A stretch of DNA of 64,000 nucleotides from Nonomuraea guangzhouensis (GTDB lineage: Bacteria; Actinomycetota; Actinomycetes; Streptosporangiales; Streptosporangiaceae), in NCBI RefSeq assembly GCF_019396345.1, contig NZ_JAHKRM010000047.1, positions 27,946 to 91,945 on the forward strand, written 5' to 3'. Each line of letters starts with the position of its first letter. Position 1 is the first letter of the stretch. Both the position numbers and the translations under genes were made by a program. Below the pieces are notes generated by a model that had not been told where the DNA came from, searched no databases, and was given only the letters and a program-made list of their open reading frames with translations. Of this stretch, positions 6,914 through 16,747 are shown one piece after another.

Positions 6914-9343
6914 TCATGAGCCCTTCTGTGCCGCCGTCCGCCGCAACCTGATGTTCTCCAGCCGGTCGAATCCGTCGAGCACCCGCTCGCCCATCCGCCG
7001 CAGCCGCCGCAGTGTCGACGGGGGCAGCAGCACGGCCCGCACCCGCCGCCGGCGCGACACCGTGGCCGCCAGCGCCTGCCGTACCTTCCGCAGGTCCTTC
7101 CGCATCGGCGCGAGCTCGCCGACGTTCCGCGCGAACAGCGCCCGCTCGACCGCCGAGGCGATCGCCGAGATGGACGCGGCCGACTCGGCGTCGAACTCAT
7201 ACCGTTCGGTCAGCCGCCGCGCCAGCGCCCGCGGTGTCTCGCTGGGCTGGCGGGCCATTCCGTAGTCGAACAGCACGTCGTCCAGCTCCGCCCAGGCGGC
7301 CGCCACGGACGGGTGGCTGCCCGCCACCACCTTGGCCGTCACCTCGTCCGACGGCTCGGACACCTTCCAGCTCAGCGCGCGGACCCGCCTGCTCCTGGTG
7401 ACCACCCGTATCCCGGCCGGGATCAGCAGGATGAGCAGGAGCACGCCCGCGCCGATGCCGAGCTTGCCGATCAGCGGCATCGAGTCGTCCGCGGGCAGCC
7501 CGCTGTCGGCGAGAGTGGCCTCGCGGTCGAGTATGCGGGGGTTCTCCCGGTTCTGCGGGTTGAGCGGCGAGTCGTCGCCCGTGCTGGTCGCCCCGGGCGT
7601 CGGCGAGGCGCTGTCACTCGTCGAACGGGGGAGCGGCTGCGTGTAGGCGGGCACCCGGGCGCTGCCCTGGCCGAGCGAGCCCGTCGGGGTGGGCTCGAAC
7701 GGCAGCCAGCCCACGCCGTCGAAGTACAGCTCCGGCCACGAGTGGGAGTCGTTCGTGCCGACCATCCACCTGTCGCCGACCTTCGTACCTCCCGTGTAGC
7801 CGATCGCCACCCTGGAGGGGATGCCCACGATCCTGGCCAGCAGCGCCATCGACGCGGCGAACTGCTCGCAGTAGCCCGCCCTGCTGCGCAGCAGGAAGTC
7901 CTTCAGCGCGGAGTTGCCGGAGCCCTGCGTCCTGAGGCTGTAGGTGAAGTCGCCGGTCTTGGTGAAGAACTCCTGGAGCTTCACCGCGGCCTCGTAGCCC
8001 GTATGGGCGTCCGCCGTCTCCTTGAGCGCCAGGTCCCTGATCTCCGAGGGGAGGTTCTCCGGCAGCTTCAGGTAGCGCGGGTCGCTGGCCGAGGCCCTGG
8101 CCTGCGGCAGCGCGTCGAGCTGGGCCGAGGTCACGTCGGGCTCGGTGGTGAGCACGTCGTAGCCGAGGCCGGCGGCCTCGTCCCTGGTGGAGAAGACCAT
8201 CAGCGTGCTGACGTCCGCGCGCCAGTCGCCGTCGATGCGGATCTGCCGCGCCGGGTACGGCAAGGGCAGGAACACCAGTCGCTCGATCTCTTCGCTGATC
8301 TGGATCCTGGTCGTCACGTTCGAGACCTTGGTCGCCGGAGACAGGCCGGGCGGAGTGGGCAGCGGGCCGTTCTCCGTCTTGTTGTCCGGCGCGCCCTTCG
8401 GCTCCGTCATGCCGAACTTCTCGCCGTCGAAGGTGTCGAGCGAGTAGATCCGCAGGTAGCGGGGCTTGTCGTCGCTGTTGGTGTAGGACAGTACGGTGCG
8501 CCGTTCCGGCAGCTCCAGCTGGCCCTTCAGGCCGGCGATCGGGTCCGGGATGCTGATCGAGTTGCCCTTGCCCGGGCCCCTGCCGCCCACACCGAAGGTG
8601 AAGAACGACACCGGCTCCATGGCCGGCAGCGCCGCGGGCACCAGGACCGCCAGCGCGATCGCGGCGAACCCGATGCGCTTGCCCGACAGGCGCAGCCCCC
8701 GCGTGTCGGCCGTCTCGCGCTCGGCGCCCGGCACCGGCGAGGTGGCGACGCGGGTCCGCCTGACCAGCACCGCGCGGCCCCAGTGGCCGATGCGTTCGCG
8801 GCCGTCGGCGATCAGCAGGCCGGTGAAGCCCAGGGCGGCGATGATGAACGCGGGCCAGCTGATCGGATCCGGCAGGATCGTGGCCGGCACCGTCGCCAGC
8901 GCCAGCATCGGCAGCCCCGCCAGCGCCGCCCGCCGCAACCGGGCGGCGAACAGGTCCACCACGATCGCGATGAGCCCCACGCCGCCGGCCGTCAGCAGCG
9001 CGATGCCCTCGGTGGCGGGCACCGGCGCGGCGAACCGCTGGATGTCGGCCCAGCCGGTGCCCAGCAGCTTGCCCAGCTCCACCACCGACCCCTTGGTCGG
9101 CACCACCCACGCCCACGCCTTGTCGGAGGCGTAGGCCAGGGTCAGGTAGATCCACAGCGCGCCCGCGCTCACCAGGGCCGCCGCCCACGCGGGCAGCGAC
9201 AGCCGCCCGCTCACCAGACCGGCGCACATCACCGAGAGCACCGCGCCCAGCGACCCCCAGAACCAGAAGCCGCCCTGGAACAGCGGATAGAGCAGGATGG
9301 CCGCGCAGAACGTGGCCACCGCCGCGGCGATCGAGAGCCTCAT
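6914..9343 (-). CDS. TgpA-type transglutaminase-like membrane protein
   Basis: An 809-residue membrane protein. The N-terminal ~230 residues hold a cluster of hydrophobic helices (DUF3488-like, starting MRLSIAAAVATFCAAILLYP). A large extracytoplasmic region carries a transglutaminase core with the cysteine in SRAGYCEQFAASMALLARI and the histidine in NDSHSWPELYFDG, followed by a downstream acidic residue. A second membrane segment (LGIGAGVLLLILLIPAGI) and a cytoplasmic DUF4129-like helical tail close the protein. Proteins of this type act with MoxR ATPases and DUF58 proteins, probably cleaving or remodelling proteins at the cell surface. Its ATG overlaps the stop of the DUF58 gene by 4 bp (ATGA). 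Confidence 0.9.
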   Translation of the reverse strand: MRLSIAAAVATFCAAILLYPLFQGGFWFWGSLGAVLSVMCAGLVSGRLSLPAWAAALVSAGALWIYLTLAYASDKAWAWVVPTKGSVVELGKLLGTGWADIQRFAAPVPATEGIALLTAGGVGLIAIVVDLFAARLRRAALAGLPMLALATVPATILPDPISWPAFIIAALGFTGLLIADGRERIGHWGRAVLVRRTRVATSPVPGAERETADTRGLRLSGKRIGFAAIALAVLVPAALPAMEPVSFFTFGVGGRGPGKGNSISIPDPIAGLKGQLELPERRTVLSYTNSDDKPRYLRIYSLDTFDGEKFGMTEPKGAPDNKTENGPLPTPPGLSPATKVSNVTTRIQISEEIERLVFLPLPYPARQIRIDGDWRADVSTLMVFSTRDEAAGLGYDVLTTEPDVTSAQLDALPQARASASDPRYLKLPENLPSEIRDLALKETADAHTGYEAAVKLQEFFTKTGDFTYSLRTQGSGNSALKDFLLRSRAGYCEQFAASMALLARIVGIPSRVAIGYTGGTKVGDRWMVGTNDSHSWPELYFDGVGWLPFEPTPTGSLGQGSARVPAYTQPLPRSTSDSASPTPGATSTGDDSPLNPQNRENPRILDREATLADSGLPADDSMPLIGKLGIGAGVLLLILLIPAGIRVVTRSRRVRALSWKVSEPSDEVTAKVVAGSHPSVAAAWAELDDVLFDYGMARQPSETPRALARRLTERYEFDAESAASISAIASAVERALFARNVGELAPMRKDLRKVRQALAATVSRRRRVRAVLLPPSTLRRLRRMGERVLDGFDRLENIRLRRTAAQKGS

Positions 9344-10598
9344 GCCGCACCTCCCGCCGAACTGAGCGCGTACCTGCCACGGTTGGCGGCGTCCTGCCAG
9401 ACGGAGGCGACCGAGACGCCGGCGGGCAGCCGCACGATGCGCCATCCGTAACCGGCGAGCACGCCCTGCACCGCCTCGTAGTTCTCCGTGGAGCCCGGCT
9501 CGCCGCCGTCCCACGTGCCCACGTCGAGGAGTACGGCCACACCGGTGATGCCGCTGTGCCGGAGCCTGGCCAGCTCCCTGGCCTCCTCCGGGTCCAGCGA
9601 ACCGAGCACCGCCACGATCAGTCCGTCGCCGCCGCCCTGGCGGAGCGCGGACACCCCCATCTCCAGCGAGCGGGCGGTGCTGTTCCGTACCACCGCGAGG
9701 GTGTCGAGCAGTGACCAGCTCAGCCCGGTGTCGGTCAGGTGCTCGGCGCCCTGGTCGGTCACCAGCCGCAGGCCGAGCCCCTCATGGGCGAGATGCACGC
9801 CGATCGAGGCGGCTGCCGAGACCGCCACCTCGAAGGAGGAGCGCGGGCCCTCGCCGCGGTGGGCGTAGCGGCGCGTGTCCAACAGCAGCGCGCCGCGGCT
9901 CTGCCACTGCTGCTCCTCGCGCCGCACCATCAGCTCGCCGTGGCGGGCGGTGGAGCGCCAGTGCACCCGGCGCAGGTCGTCGCCCTGCCGGTACTCGCGC
10001 GGGGCCACGTCGTCGTCGCCCGCCGCCGCCACGCTCCTGGTGCGGCTGTCGCCGCCGCCGGTCCACTCGCCCGACAGCCGTACGTGGGGCAGCGCCACCA
10101 CCTGCGGCGTCACCACCAGCGTGTCGCTGATCGTGAACCCGCGGGTGAGCTCCACCAGCCCGAAGGGATCGGTGATCCGCACCGACAGCGGGCCGATCGT
10201 GTAGCGGCCCCGCAGGTCGGAGCGGACCCGGTAGTCGATCTCCCGGACCCCGCGCGACTCCACCCGGTCCAGCACGAACCGGGGCCGCACACCCAGCGCG
10301 TACGGCACGGTGTCCTCGATCAGCAGCAGCCCGGTGGGCAGCCGGGTGACGTTCTCCAGGCGCAGGGTCACGGTCGCCTCGCCGCCCACCTCCGCCCTGG
10401 CCGGGTCGAGACGCCGCGCGCAGCTCAGCCGGTAGCGGGTGCGCGCCACCACCATCGCGGCGAGCAGCGGCAGCGCCGTCACCAGCACCCCGATCCTGAA
10501 CAGGTCGTTCTCGCCCAGCAGGAAGGCCATCAGCATGGCGGCCACCCCGGAGGCCAGGAACGAACGTCCCCTGGAGGTCAGCGCCCGCAGTCCGTCTC

Positions 10599-10602
<4 letters not shown>
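9340..10602 (-). CDS. DUF58 domain protein
   Basis: A 420-residue protein with two N-terminal hydrophobic segments (FLASGVAAMLMAFLLG and IGVLVTALPLLAAMVVA), a beta-rich middle and the DUF58 signature AAAGDDDVAPREYRQGDDLRRVHWRS (seen in parts: REYRQGDDLRRVHWR). After it lies a vWA-like fold (GALLLDTRRYAH, DGLIVAVLGSLD). DUF58 proteins are partners of MoxR AAA+ ATPases in envelope maturation. The GTG at 10602 overlaps the moxR stop (GTGA), and its stop overlaps the transglutaminase start, so the three genes form one coupled operon. Confidence 0.9.
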
Positions 10603-11576
<974 letters not shown>

Positions 11577-11842
11577 CAGGCCTCCATGAGAAGTGCTACG
11601 GCAGTCCCGCACGTGAGAGCGTGATAGCGGGAGCCATGCCATTCCTTTTCCATTGTGTGTACGACCCTACGACTCTGCGGGTTCTGGAGCGACTTTTACC
11701 GATATTCCAGAGAACCTGCCCAAGGTTCCGGTTCTTGTGGCATACGGGGTCGAATCTCGTGACAGTCGCCCTGACGGCGCGCTCCACTTTCCACCACCCG
11801 GTGCTTCGCGCAGCGCGCGATCCGCTAATTCCATGGTCATTT

Positions 11843-11869
11843 CAACCCTCGACACGCCCATGAGGGTTG
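11843..11869. repeat. 8-bp perfect inverted repeat upstream of the mraZ promoter
   Basis: CAACCCTC (11843-11850) and GAGGGTTG (11862-11869) pair around an 11-nt loop, about 90 bp upstream of the mraZ -35 hexamer. Could be a leftward terminator or a regulator site; no T-tract. Confidence 0.4.
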
Positions 11870-11957
11870 GCCCGCGCCCCGGCGCCCCCCACCCGACCTC
11901 ATGGCTCTGACCTGCGGTAACGCGCGGCGGATGGACGACGAAGCGCAGTTGAATCAG

Positions 11958-12000
11958 TTGACGGTGGGGAGAAGTGGAGTATGGTGGTGCGCAGTGGAGG
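11958..12000 (+). promoter_or_regulatory. mraZ promoter with four 10-bp-spaced MraZ boxes
   Basis: TTGACG (11958-11963) and TATGGT (11980-11985) with a 16-bp spacer form the promoter. GTGGGG, GTGGAG, GTGGTG and GTGGAG begin at 11964, 11974, 11984 and 11994, that is exactly one helical turn apart. MraZ is an octameric ring that binds direct repeats of a TGGG-type motif with 10-bp periodicity in its own promoter. These boxes overlap the promoter and start region, as expected for autorepression of the dcw cluster. Confidence 0.75.
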
Positions 12001-12050
12001 GCCCGGTGCGCCAGCGCTGAGCGCTTCGCTAGGCACGGGAGGTGGGGCCG

Positions 12051-12482
12051 ATGTTCCTCGGCACCCATCAGCCGCGTCTGGACGACAAGGGACGGCTGTT
12101 CCTGCCGGCTAAGTACCGTGAGGAGCTGGCGGAGGGTCTTGTGATCACCAAAGGCCAGGAGCGATGCCTCTACGTCTTTCCCGTAGAGGAGTTCCAGCGC
12201 ATTACCGAGGCTCTCAGCACCGCCCCGGTCACCGCCAAGGCGGTGCGCGACTACAGCCGCGTCTTCTTCGCCAGTGCGTCCGACGAGACGCCTGACAAGC
12301 AGGGGCGCATCACGATCCCGCAGAGCTTGCGCCAATACGCGGGCCTCGTGCGTGACTGCGCGGTCATCGGGGCCAACACCCGGCTGGAGATCTGGGACGC
12401 CCAAGCCTGGGATACCTATCTCGACGCGCAGGAGCAGGCGTTCGCCGATCTGTCGGAGGAGGTGCTGCCAGGGATTCTCTAG
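12051..12482 (+). CDS. mraZ: Transcriptional regulator MraZ
   Basis: A 143-residue AbrB-fold protein with the two tandem MraZ repeats: MFLGTHQPRLDDKGRLFLPA near the N-terminus and SDETPDKQGRITIPQSLRQYA in the second half. It binds direct repeats in the dcw promoter and represses the cluster it heads. The ATG at 12051 is preferred over a GTG at 12042 because GGGAGG lies 8 nt upstream and the family starts MFLG. Its own operator is visible at 11964-11999. Confidence 0.96.
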   Translation: MFLGTHQPRLDDKGRLFLPAKYREELAEGLVITKGQERCLYVFPVEEFQRITEALSTAPVTAKAVRDYSRVFFASASDETPDKQGRITIPQSLRQYAGLVRDCAVIGANTRLEIWDAQAWDTYLDAQEQAFADLSEEVLPGIL

Positions 12483-12696
12483 AGCCACGGTCGATCCGTC
12501 GGAGATGTCGTTCGGCGAGGTCTCCACCCGCAACCACTGCCCGCCAGCTGATGCACCTTCCCCGGTGTCAGATGGCAGGCTCCACGAAGAGGGTGCGGAT
12601 GGGGACCTGGCCGGACGGCGCCGGGTGGGGGCCAGGTGGGCCGATGATCGACTGGACGCGTCGTCCGCGAGCAAGGACGCGAGAGGGGGGTTGGAG

Positions 12697-13668
12697 ATGT
12701 ACGACAACGCAGGCACAGGCGGTCACGTTCCGGTCATGCTCGACCGCGTACTGGAGCTCTTGGCTCCGGCGCTGACCGGCCGGGGGCCCGTCGTCGTCGA
12801 CGCCAACCTCGGTCTCGGTGGCCACTCGGAGGCCCTGCTCGCCACCCATCCGTCTCTTCACCTGATCGGCATCGACCGCGACCCTTTCGCGATCGAGTTC
12901 TCCACGAAGCGGCTCGCTCCCTACGCCGACCGGACCACGCTGGTCCACGCCTCGTCCGACGAACTGGCCGACGTGCTCGCCCGCGCGGGCCGCACCGCCG
13001 TCGACGGGGTGCTGTTCGACCTGGGGGTGTCCTCGCCGCAGCTCGACGAGGCCGAACGCGGGTTCGCCTATTCCTATGACGCTCCGCTCGACATGCGGAT
13101 GGATACGGATCAAGAGCTCACTGCCGAGAAGGTGGTCAATACCTACTCGGCTGCGGAGCTAACCCGCATCCTCCGTGTTTACGGCGAGGAACGGTTCGCA
13201 CCGCGTGTCGCTGGCCTAATTATCAAGGAAAGGGCCAAGGACCCCATAACGTCGACTAAGCGGCTGGCCGAGATCGTTCGTCAGGCCATTCCAGCCGCCA
13301 CCCGGCGCACTGGGGGCAACCCCGCCAAGAGAACTTTTCAGGCACTGCGCATCGAGGTCAACGCGGAGCTCGCCGCCCTGGAGGCGGCGCTGCCCGCGGC
13401 ACTCGACGCGCTCGTGCTCGGTGGGCGAGTCGTCGTGCTCTCCTACCACTCCCTGGAGGACCGGCTCACCAAGCAGGTCCTCGCGGCGCGAACCAAGGAC
13501 ACCGGCCCCCCCGGGCTGCCTGTCCCGCTGCCGGCCCATCAGCCGCGGTTCCGCCTGTTGACGAGGGGAGCTGAGCTCCCAAGCGAAGAAGAGGTGGCCC
13601 GCAACCCGCGGGCGACCTCGGCCCGGCTACGGGCGGCAGAGAGGATCCGTGTTGACCACCAGGACTGA
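12697..13668 (+). CDS. rsmH: 16S rRNA m4C1402 methyltransferase RsmH (MraW)
   Basis: A 323-residue methyltransferase that N4-methylates C1402 in the decoding centre. GGHVPVMLDRVLELL opens the protein, VVDANLGLGGHSEALL is motif I, GIDRD the acidic strand 2 end, and FDLGVSSPQLDEAERGFAY the family signature, followed by RTFQALRIEVNAEL and SYHSLEDR. The frame is open far upstream, so the start is chosen at the ATG next to GAGAGGGGGG; an ATG near 12505 cannot be excluded. The 214-bp gap after mraZ shows no gene. Confidence 0.95.
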   Translation: MYDNAGTGGHVPVMLDRVLELLAPALTGRGPVVVDANLGLGGHSEALLATHPSLHLIGIDRDPFAIEFSTKRLAPYADRTTLVHASSDELADVLARAGRTAVDGVLFDLGVSSPQLDEAERGFAYSYDAPLDMRMDTDQELTAEKVVNTYSAAELTRILRVYGEERFAPRVAGLIIKERAKDPITSTKRLAEIVRQAIPAATRRTGGNPAKRTFQALRIEVNAELAALEAALPAALDALVLGGRVVVLSYHSLEDRLTKQVLAARTKDTGPPGLPVPLPAHQPRFRLLTRGAELPSEEEVARNPRATSARLRAAERIRVDHQD

Positions 13669-14176
13669 GCAGGAGAGCAGGCGGGGCGCGGCCGTCCGCG
13701 GCGTCCCGCCGAAGACGGCGCCCAAGACCGGCCCGCGCAGGCCCGGCGTGCCTCACCAGTCCAAGCCCATCCCGCGCTCGCGCCCCGGCGGACCGGAGAC
13801 GGCCGGTCTCGGCGACGGCGAGATCCTGGCGAGCCCCGAGCGGGCGCGCCCGGCGCTCAAGCGGCGTCCGTCGCGCGGGCGCCAGCGGGCTCCGTTCGTG
13901 CTGCTCGTCGTCGGGCTGATGTGCGGCGGCCTGGTGAGCCTGCTGCTGCTCAACACCGTTCTCGCGCAGGACTCCATCACCGCGGCCAACCTGCGTGACG
14001 AGATCGCGGTGGCGCGGCAGGCCAACGAGGAGGCCAAGCTCGCCAACGAGAAGGAGATGGGTCCCGGGCCTGTCGCCGAGAAGGCCGAGCTGCAGGGTGA
14101 GCACCGTGACTGGGACAAGCCCAACGTCCTGACCGACGCTGGGGCTGACAGCGGCCAGGTGGACCCAGGACGGTGA
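13649..14176 (+). CDS. ftsL: FtsL-like division protein
   Basis: A 175-residue single-pass membrane protein in the conserved ftsL position between rsmH and ftsI. It has a long basic, Pro-rich cytoplasmic region (~80 residues), one transmembrane helix (FVLLVVGLMCGGLVSLLLLN) and a short periplasmic coiled-coil segment (ITAANLRDEIAVARQANEE). FtsL joins FtsB and FtsQ to activate FtsW/FtsI. Overlaps the rsmH end by 20 bp, and its stop overlaps the ftsI start. GTG 13649 or the adjacent TTG 13652 is the start. The low sequence conservation is usual; identification rests on topology and position. Confidence 0.8.
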   Translation: MLTTRTEQESRRGAAVRGVPPKTAPKTGPRRPGVPHQSKPIPRSRPGGPETAGLGDGEILASPERARPALKRRPSRGRQRAPFVLLVVGLMCGGLVSLLLLNTVLAQDSITAANLRDEIAVARQANEEAKLANEKEMGPGPVAEKAELQGEHRDWDKPNVLTDAGADSGQVDPGR

Positions 14177-16725
14177 GAGACACAGGCGGCAGGGGGCAGG
14201 GTCCCGGCCGCGGCGGCGCCGGCTCTCAGGGAGGGCCCGGCGCCGCTCGCCGTACCCCGGCAGGACCGGGGCGTCAGGGCCGGCAAGCGGGGTCGGCTCG
14301 CTCGGAGGGGGCGGGCCGGCCCGACAACCCACCCAAAGAGCCGAGAAAGCCAGACCCGCTGGACCTGCCCTTCGGCCTTCTCGGCAGGGACGGTGACCGC
14401 GAGGACACGGAGGACCGCGCCCGACGCCCGCAGGACCCAGCTGACGGGTCCCGCGGCCGCTCCCGCGACGACGAGTCCGACGGCCCGCGGAGCCGCTCCC
14501 GTGGCGACGAGCCCGATGGGCCCCGCGACCGGTCTCGTGACGGCGAGGGCTCTCGTGGGCGATCGCGCGACGAGGACGCCTCGCGTGGGCGGTCTCGCTC
14601 GGGCGGTGGGGACGGGGTCGGTGGGCGGCCTCGGCCGGGTGGTGACGGGCCGAGGTGGCGTTCCAGGCCTGACGGGGACGACGCCGCCAAGGACCGTGCC
14701 CGCCAGCGTTCCGGCCGCCCGCGCCCGGAGGCCGAACGCCCCGGCGGCCGCACCTCTCAGGCCAGGGACGACCGGTCCCGTGGCCGTCAGGATGACGGCC
14801 CGCTGCGCCGTACCCGCGAAGAAGCCCCCCGTGACGTCCGCCGCACCCGTGACGACGGTCGCGGGGACGACGCCAGGCTGCGCCGTACCCGTGACGACGA
14901 GCGCACCCGCGCGCAGAGTGCCCTGCGGCGGGGTGGCGGCGAGGGCCCGCCCCGCAGGCCCCCCGCGCCGCCGCGCCCGCCCAAGCCGCCGCCCGTGCTG
15001 CGGCTGGGAAACCCGCGCAGGCGCATCAACATCGGCCTGATCGGCATGACGTTCATCCTGTCGATCTTCGGCGGCCGGCTCATCCAGATGCAGGGCCTCG
15101 ACTCCAAGGTGTACGAGGCGCGGGCCGTGGGCCAGCGCACGCAGACCGAGGACATCCCGGCCAAGCGCGGCACCATCACCGACGTCAAGGGGCACGCGCT
15201 GGCCGTCACCGTCGAGGCCCGCGAGATCGCCATCGACCCCACCAAGATCAAGGAGGCGGTCCGGGCGAACGTCGCCGCCGTGCTCGCCAGACAGCTCGGC
15301 AGGACCCCGCAGGAGATGGCCGCCAAGCTGGCCAGGGTCGACACCCGCTACCAGCTGCTGGCCAGAGACGTCGACCCGGTCGTGGCCAGCCGCCTGCTCA
15401 AGTCCGAAGTGCCCGCGCTGACCTCGACGAAGACCTATCGCCGTGTCTACCCGGGAGATGACCTGGCGGGCAGCCTGATCGGGTTCGTCGGTGACGAGCA
15501 GAGCGGCCTGGGCGGCATCGAGCAGGCGCGCAACACCCTGCTGAAGGGGCGCGACGGCGAGCAGCGCGTCGAGACGGGCCGCGACGGTCAGCGCATCCCC
15601 ATGACCAGCAGCCAGCGCACCGTCCCCGTCGACGGCGCCGACGTGCGGCTGACCATCGACCGCGACATCCAGTGGGCCGCCCAGCAGGCGGTGGCCCAGC
15701 AGGTGACCGACTCCGCGGCGAGCAGCGGCACGGTCATCGTCATGGACGTGCGCACCGCGCAGATCGTCGCCATGGCCAACGCCCCCGAGCTCAACCTGAA
15801 CAACTGGCGCAACGCCCCCGCCTCCCAGTACATCAACCGGGCGGCCTCGGACGTCTTCGAGCCCGGCAGCACCAACAAGGTGATCACCGCCGCCGCCACC
15901 CTGGAGGCCGGGGCCGTCACGCCCGACACGGTCTTCCAGGTCAAGGACAACATCAAGTGCGCGGACCGGGTGCTGCACGACGCGCACCCGCACAAGCCGG
16001 AGCCGATGACCTACCGCCAGGCCGTGGCCGAGTCGAGCAACGTCGCCACCATCATGGCCGCGCGCAAGGTCGGCAGCGAGCGGCTCTACCAGATGCTGAA
16101 AGCCTTCGGCTTCGGCGAGCGGCCGGGGGGCGGCGTGCCCAACGCGGAGGCCGGTCTGCTGCCCAACTACAAGAGCTGGTCGGGCAGCCAGAGCTGCACG
16201 ATCGCCTACGGGCAGGGCGTGTCCGTGACCGCGCTGCAGATGGCCAGCGTCTACCAGACGATCGCCAACGGCGGCGTCAAGATCGAGCCGCAGATCGTCG
16301 CGGGCACCACGGACGCGTCGGGCAGGTTCGTCCCGTCCGCTCCCGGTAAGAAGACCAGGGTGGTCAGCGACAGAACCGCCAAGGAGATCACCACCATGCT
16401 GGAGACCGCGGTGAGCGCCGAAGGCACCGGCGAGCTGGCCGCCATCCCCGGATACCGGGTGGCGGGCAAGACCGGCACGGCCAACCGATACGACGCGGAG
16501 CTCGGCCGCTACGACGGCTATACGGCGTCGTTCGCCGGATTCGCCCCCGCCGACGCGCCTCGGCTCGTCGTGCTGTCCGTGCTGCAGAATCCGAAGAAAG
16601 ACCACTTCGGGGGCTCGGTCGCCGCTCCCGTTTTCAAGGACGTGATGACGTTCGCCATCAAGAGCAAGAAGATTCCGCCGACCGGCTCGACCGCCCCCGC
16701 GGTGCGGGCTGGCGCGGGACAGTGA
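14173..16725 (+). CDS. ftsI: Septal transpeptidase FtsI (PBP3) with a long disordered N-terminal extension
   Basis: An 850-residue class B penicillin-binding protein that cross-links septal peptidoglycan. Residues ~1-283 are a low-complexity cytoplasmic region rich in Arg, Asp, Gly and Ser with repeats such as SRGRSRDDESDGPRSRSR. One transmembrane helix follows (INIGLIGMTFILSIFGGRLI), then the pedestal (KRGTITDVKGHALAV). The transpeptidase has Ser566-Thr-Asn-Lys569 (FEPGSTNKV), Ser621-Ser-Asn623 and Lys766-Thr-Gly768. The usual actinobacterial length is about 600-700, so the extension adds well over 150 residues. GTG at 14173 overlaps the ftsL stop. Catalytic assignment is firm; the role of the tail is unknown. 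Confidence 0.96.
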   Translation: MRDTGGRGQGPGRGGAGSQGGPGAARRTPAGPGRQGRQAGSARSEGAGRPDNPPKEPRKPDPLDLPFGLLGRDGDREDTEDRARRPQDPADGSRGRSRDDESDGPRSRSRGDEPDGPRDRSRDGEGSRGRSRDEDASRGRSRSGGGDGVGGRPRPGGDGPRWRSRPDGDDAAKDRARQRSGRPRPEAERPGGRTSQARDDRSRGRQDDGPLRRTREEAPRDVRRTRDDGRGDDARLRRTRDDERTRAQSALRRGGGEGPPRRPPAPPRPPKPPPVLRLGNPRRRINIGLIGMTFILSIFGGRLIQMQGLDSKVYEARAVGQRTQTEDIPAKRGTITDVKGHALAVTVEAREIAIDPTKIKEAVRANVAAVLARQLGRTPQEMAAKLARVDTRYQLLARDVDPVVASRLLKSEVPALTSTKTYRRVYPGDDLAGSLIGFVGDEQSGLGGIEQARNTLLKGRDGEQRVETGRDGQRIPMTSSQRTVPVDGADVRLTIDRDIQWAAQQAVAQQVTDSAASSGTVIVMDVRTAQIVAMANAPELNLNNWRNAPASQYINRAASDVFEPGSTNKVITAAATLEAGAVTPDTVFQVKDNIKCADRVLHDAHPHKPEPMTYRQAVAESSNVATIMAARKVGSERLYQMLKAFGFGERPGGGVPNAEAGLLPNYKSWSGSQSCTIAYGQGVSVTALQMASVYQTIANGGVKIEPQIVAGTTDASGRFVPSAPGKKTRVVSDRTAKEITTMLETAVSAEGTGELAAIPGYRVAGKTGTANRYDAELGRYDGYTASFAGFAPADAPRLVVLSVLQNPKKDHFGGSVAAPVFKDVMTFAIKSKKIPPTGSTAPAVRAGAGQ

Positions 16726-16747
16726 CCAGGGAAGGTACGCTGCCGCC

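Larger units (their letters stand above)
11577..12050. promoter_or_regulatory. Divergent intergenic region moxR / mraZ
   Basis: A 474-bp gap between the divergent moxR operon and the dcw cluster. It is noticeably less GC-rich around 11640-11780. It holds an imperfect inverted repeat near 11684-11720 (GGTTCTGGA against TCCAGAGAACC), a perfect hairpin at 11843-11869, and the mraZ promoter with its operator at 11958-12000. No credible gene is seen. Confidence 0.6.

Noticed and set aside
7313..9451. 712-codon plus-strand frame opposite the transglutaminase gene
   Set aside because: Antisense to a gene with intact catalytic motifs; the translation is low-complexity Arg/Gly/His with no domain.
12551..12775. 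Small frame between mraZ and rsmH as a separate gene
   Set aside because: Overlaps the rsmH start, no motif, no ribosome binding site.
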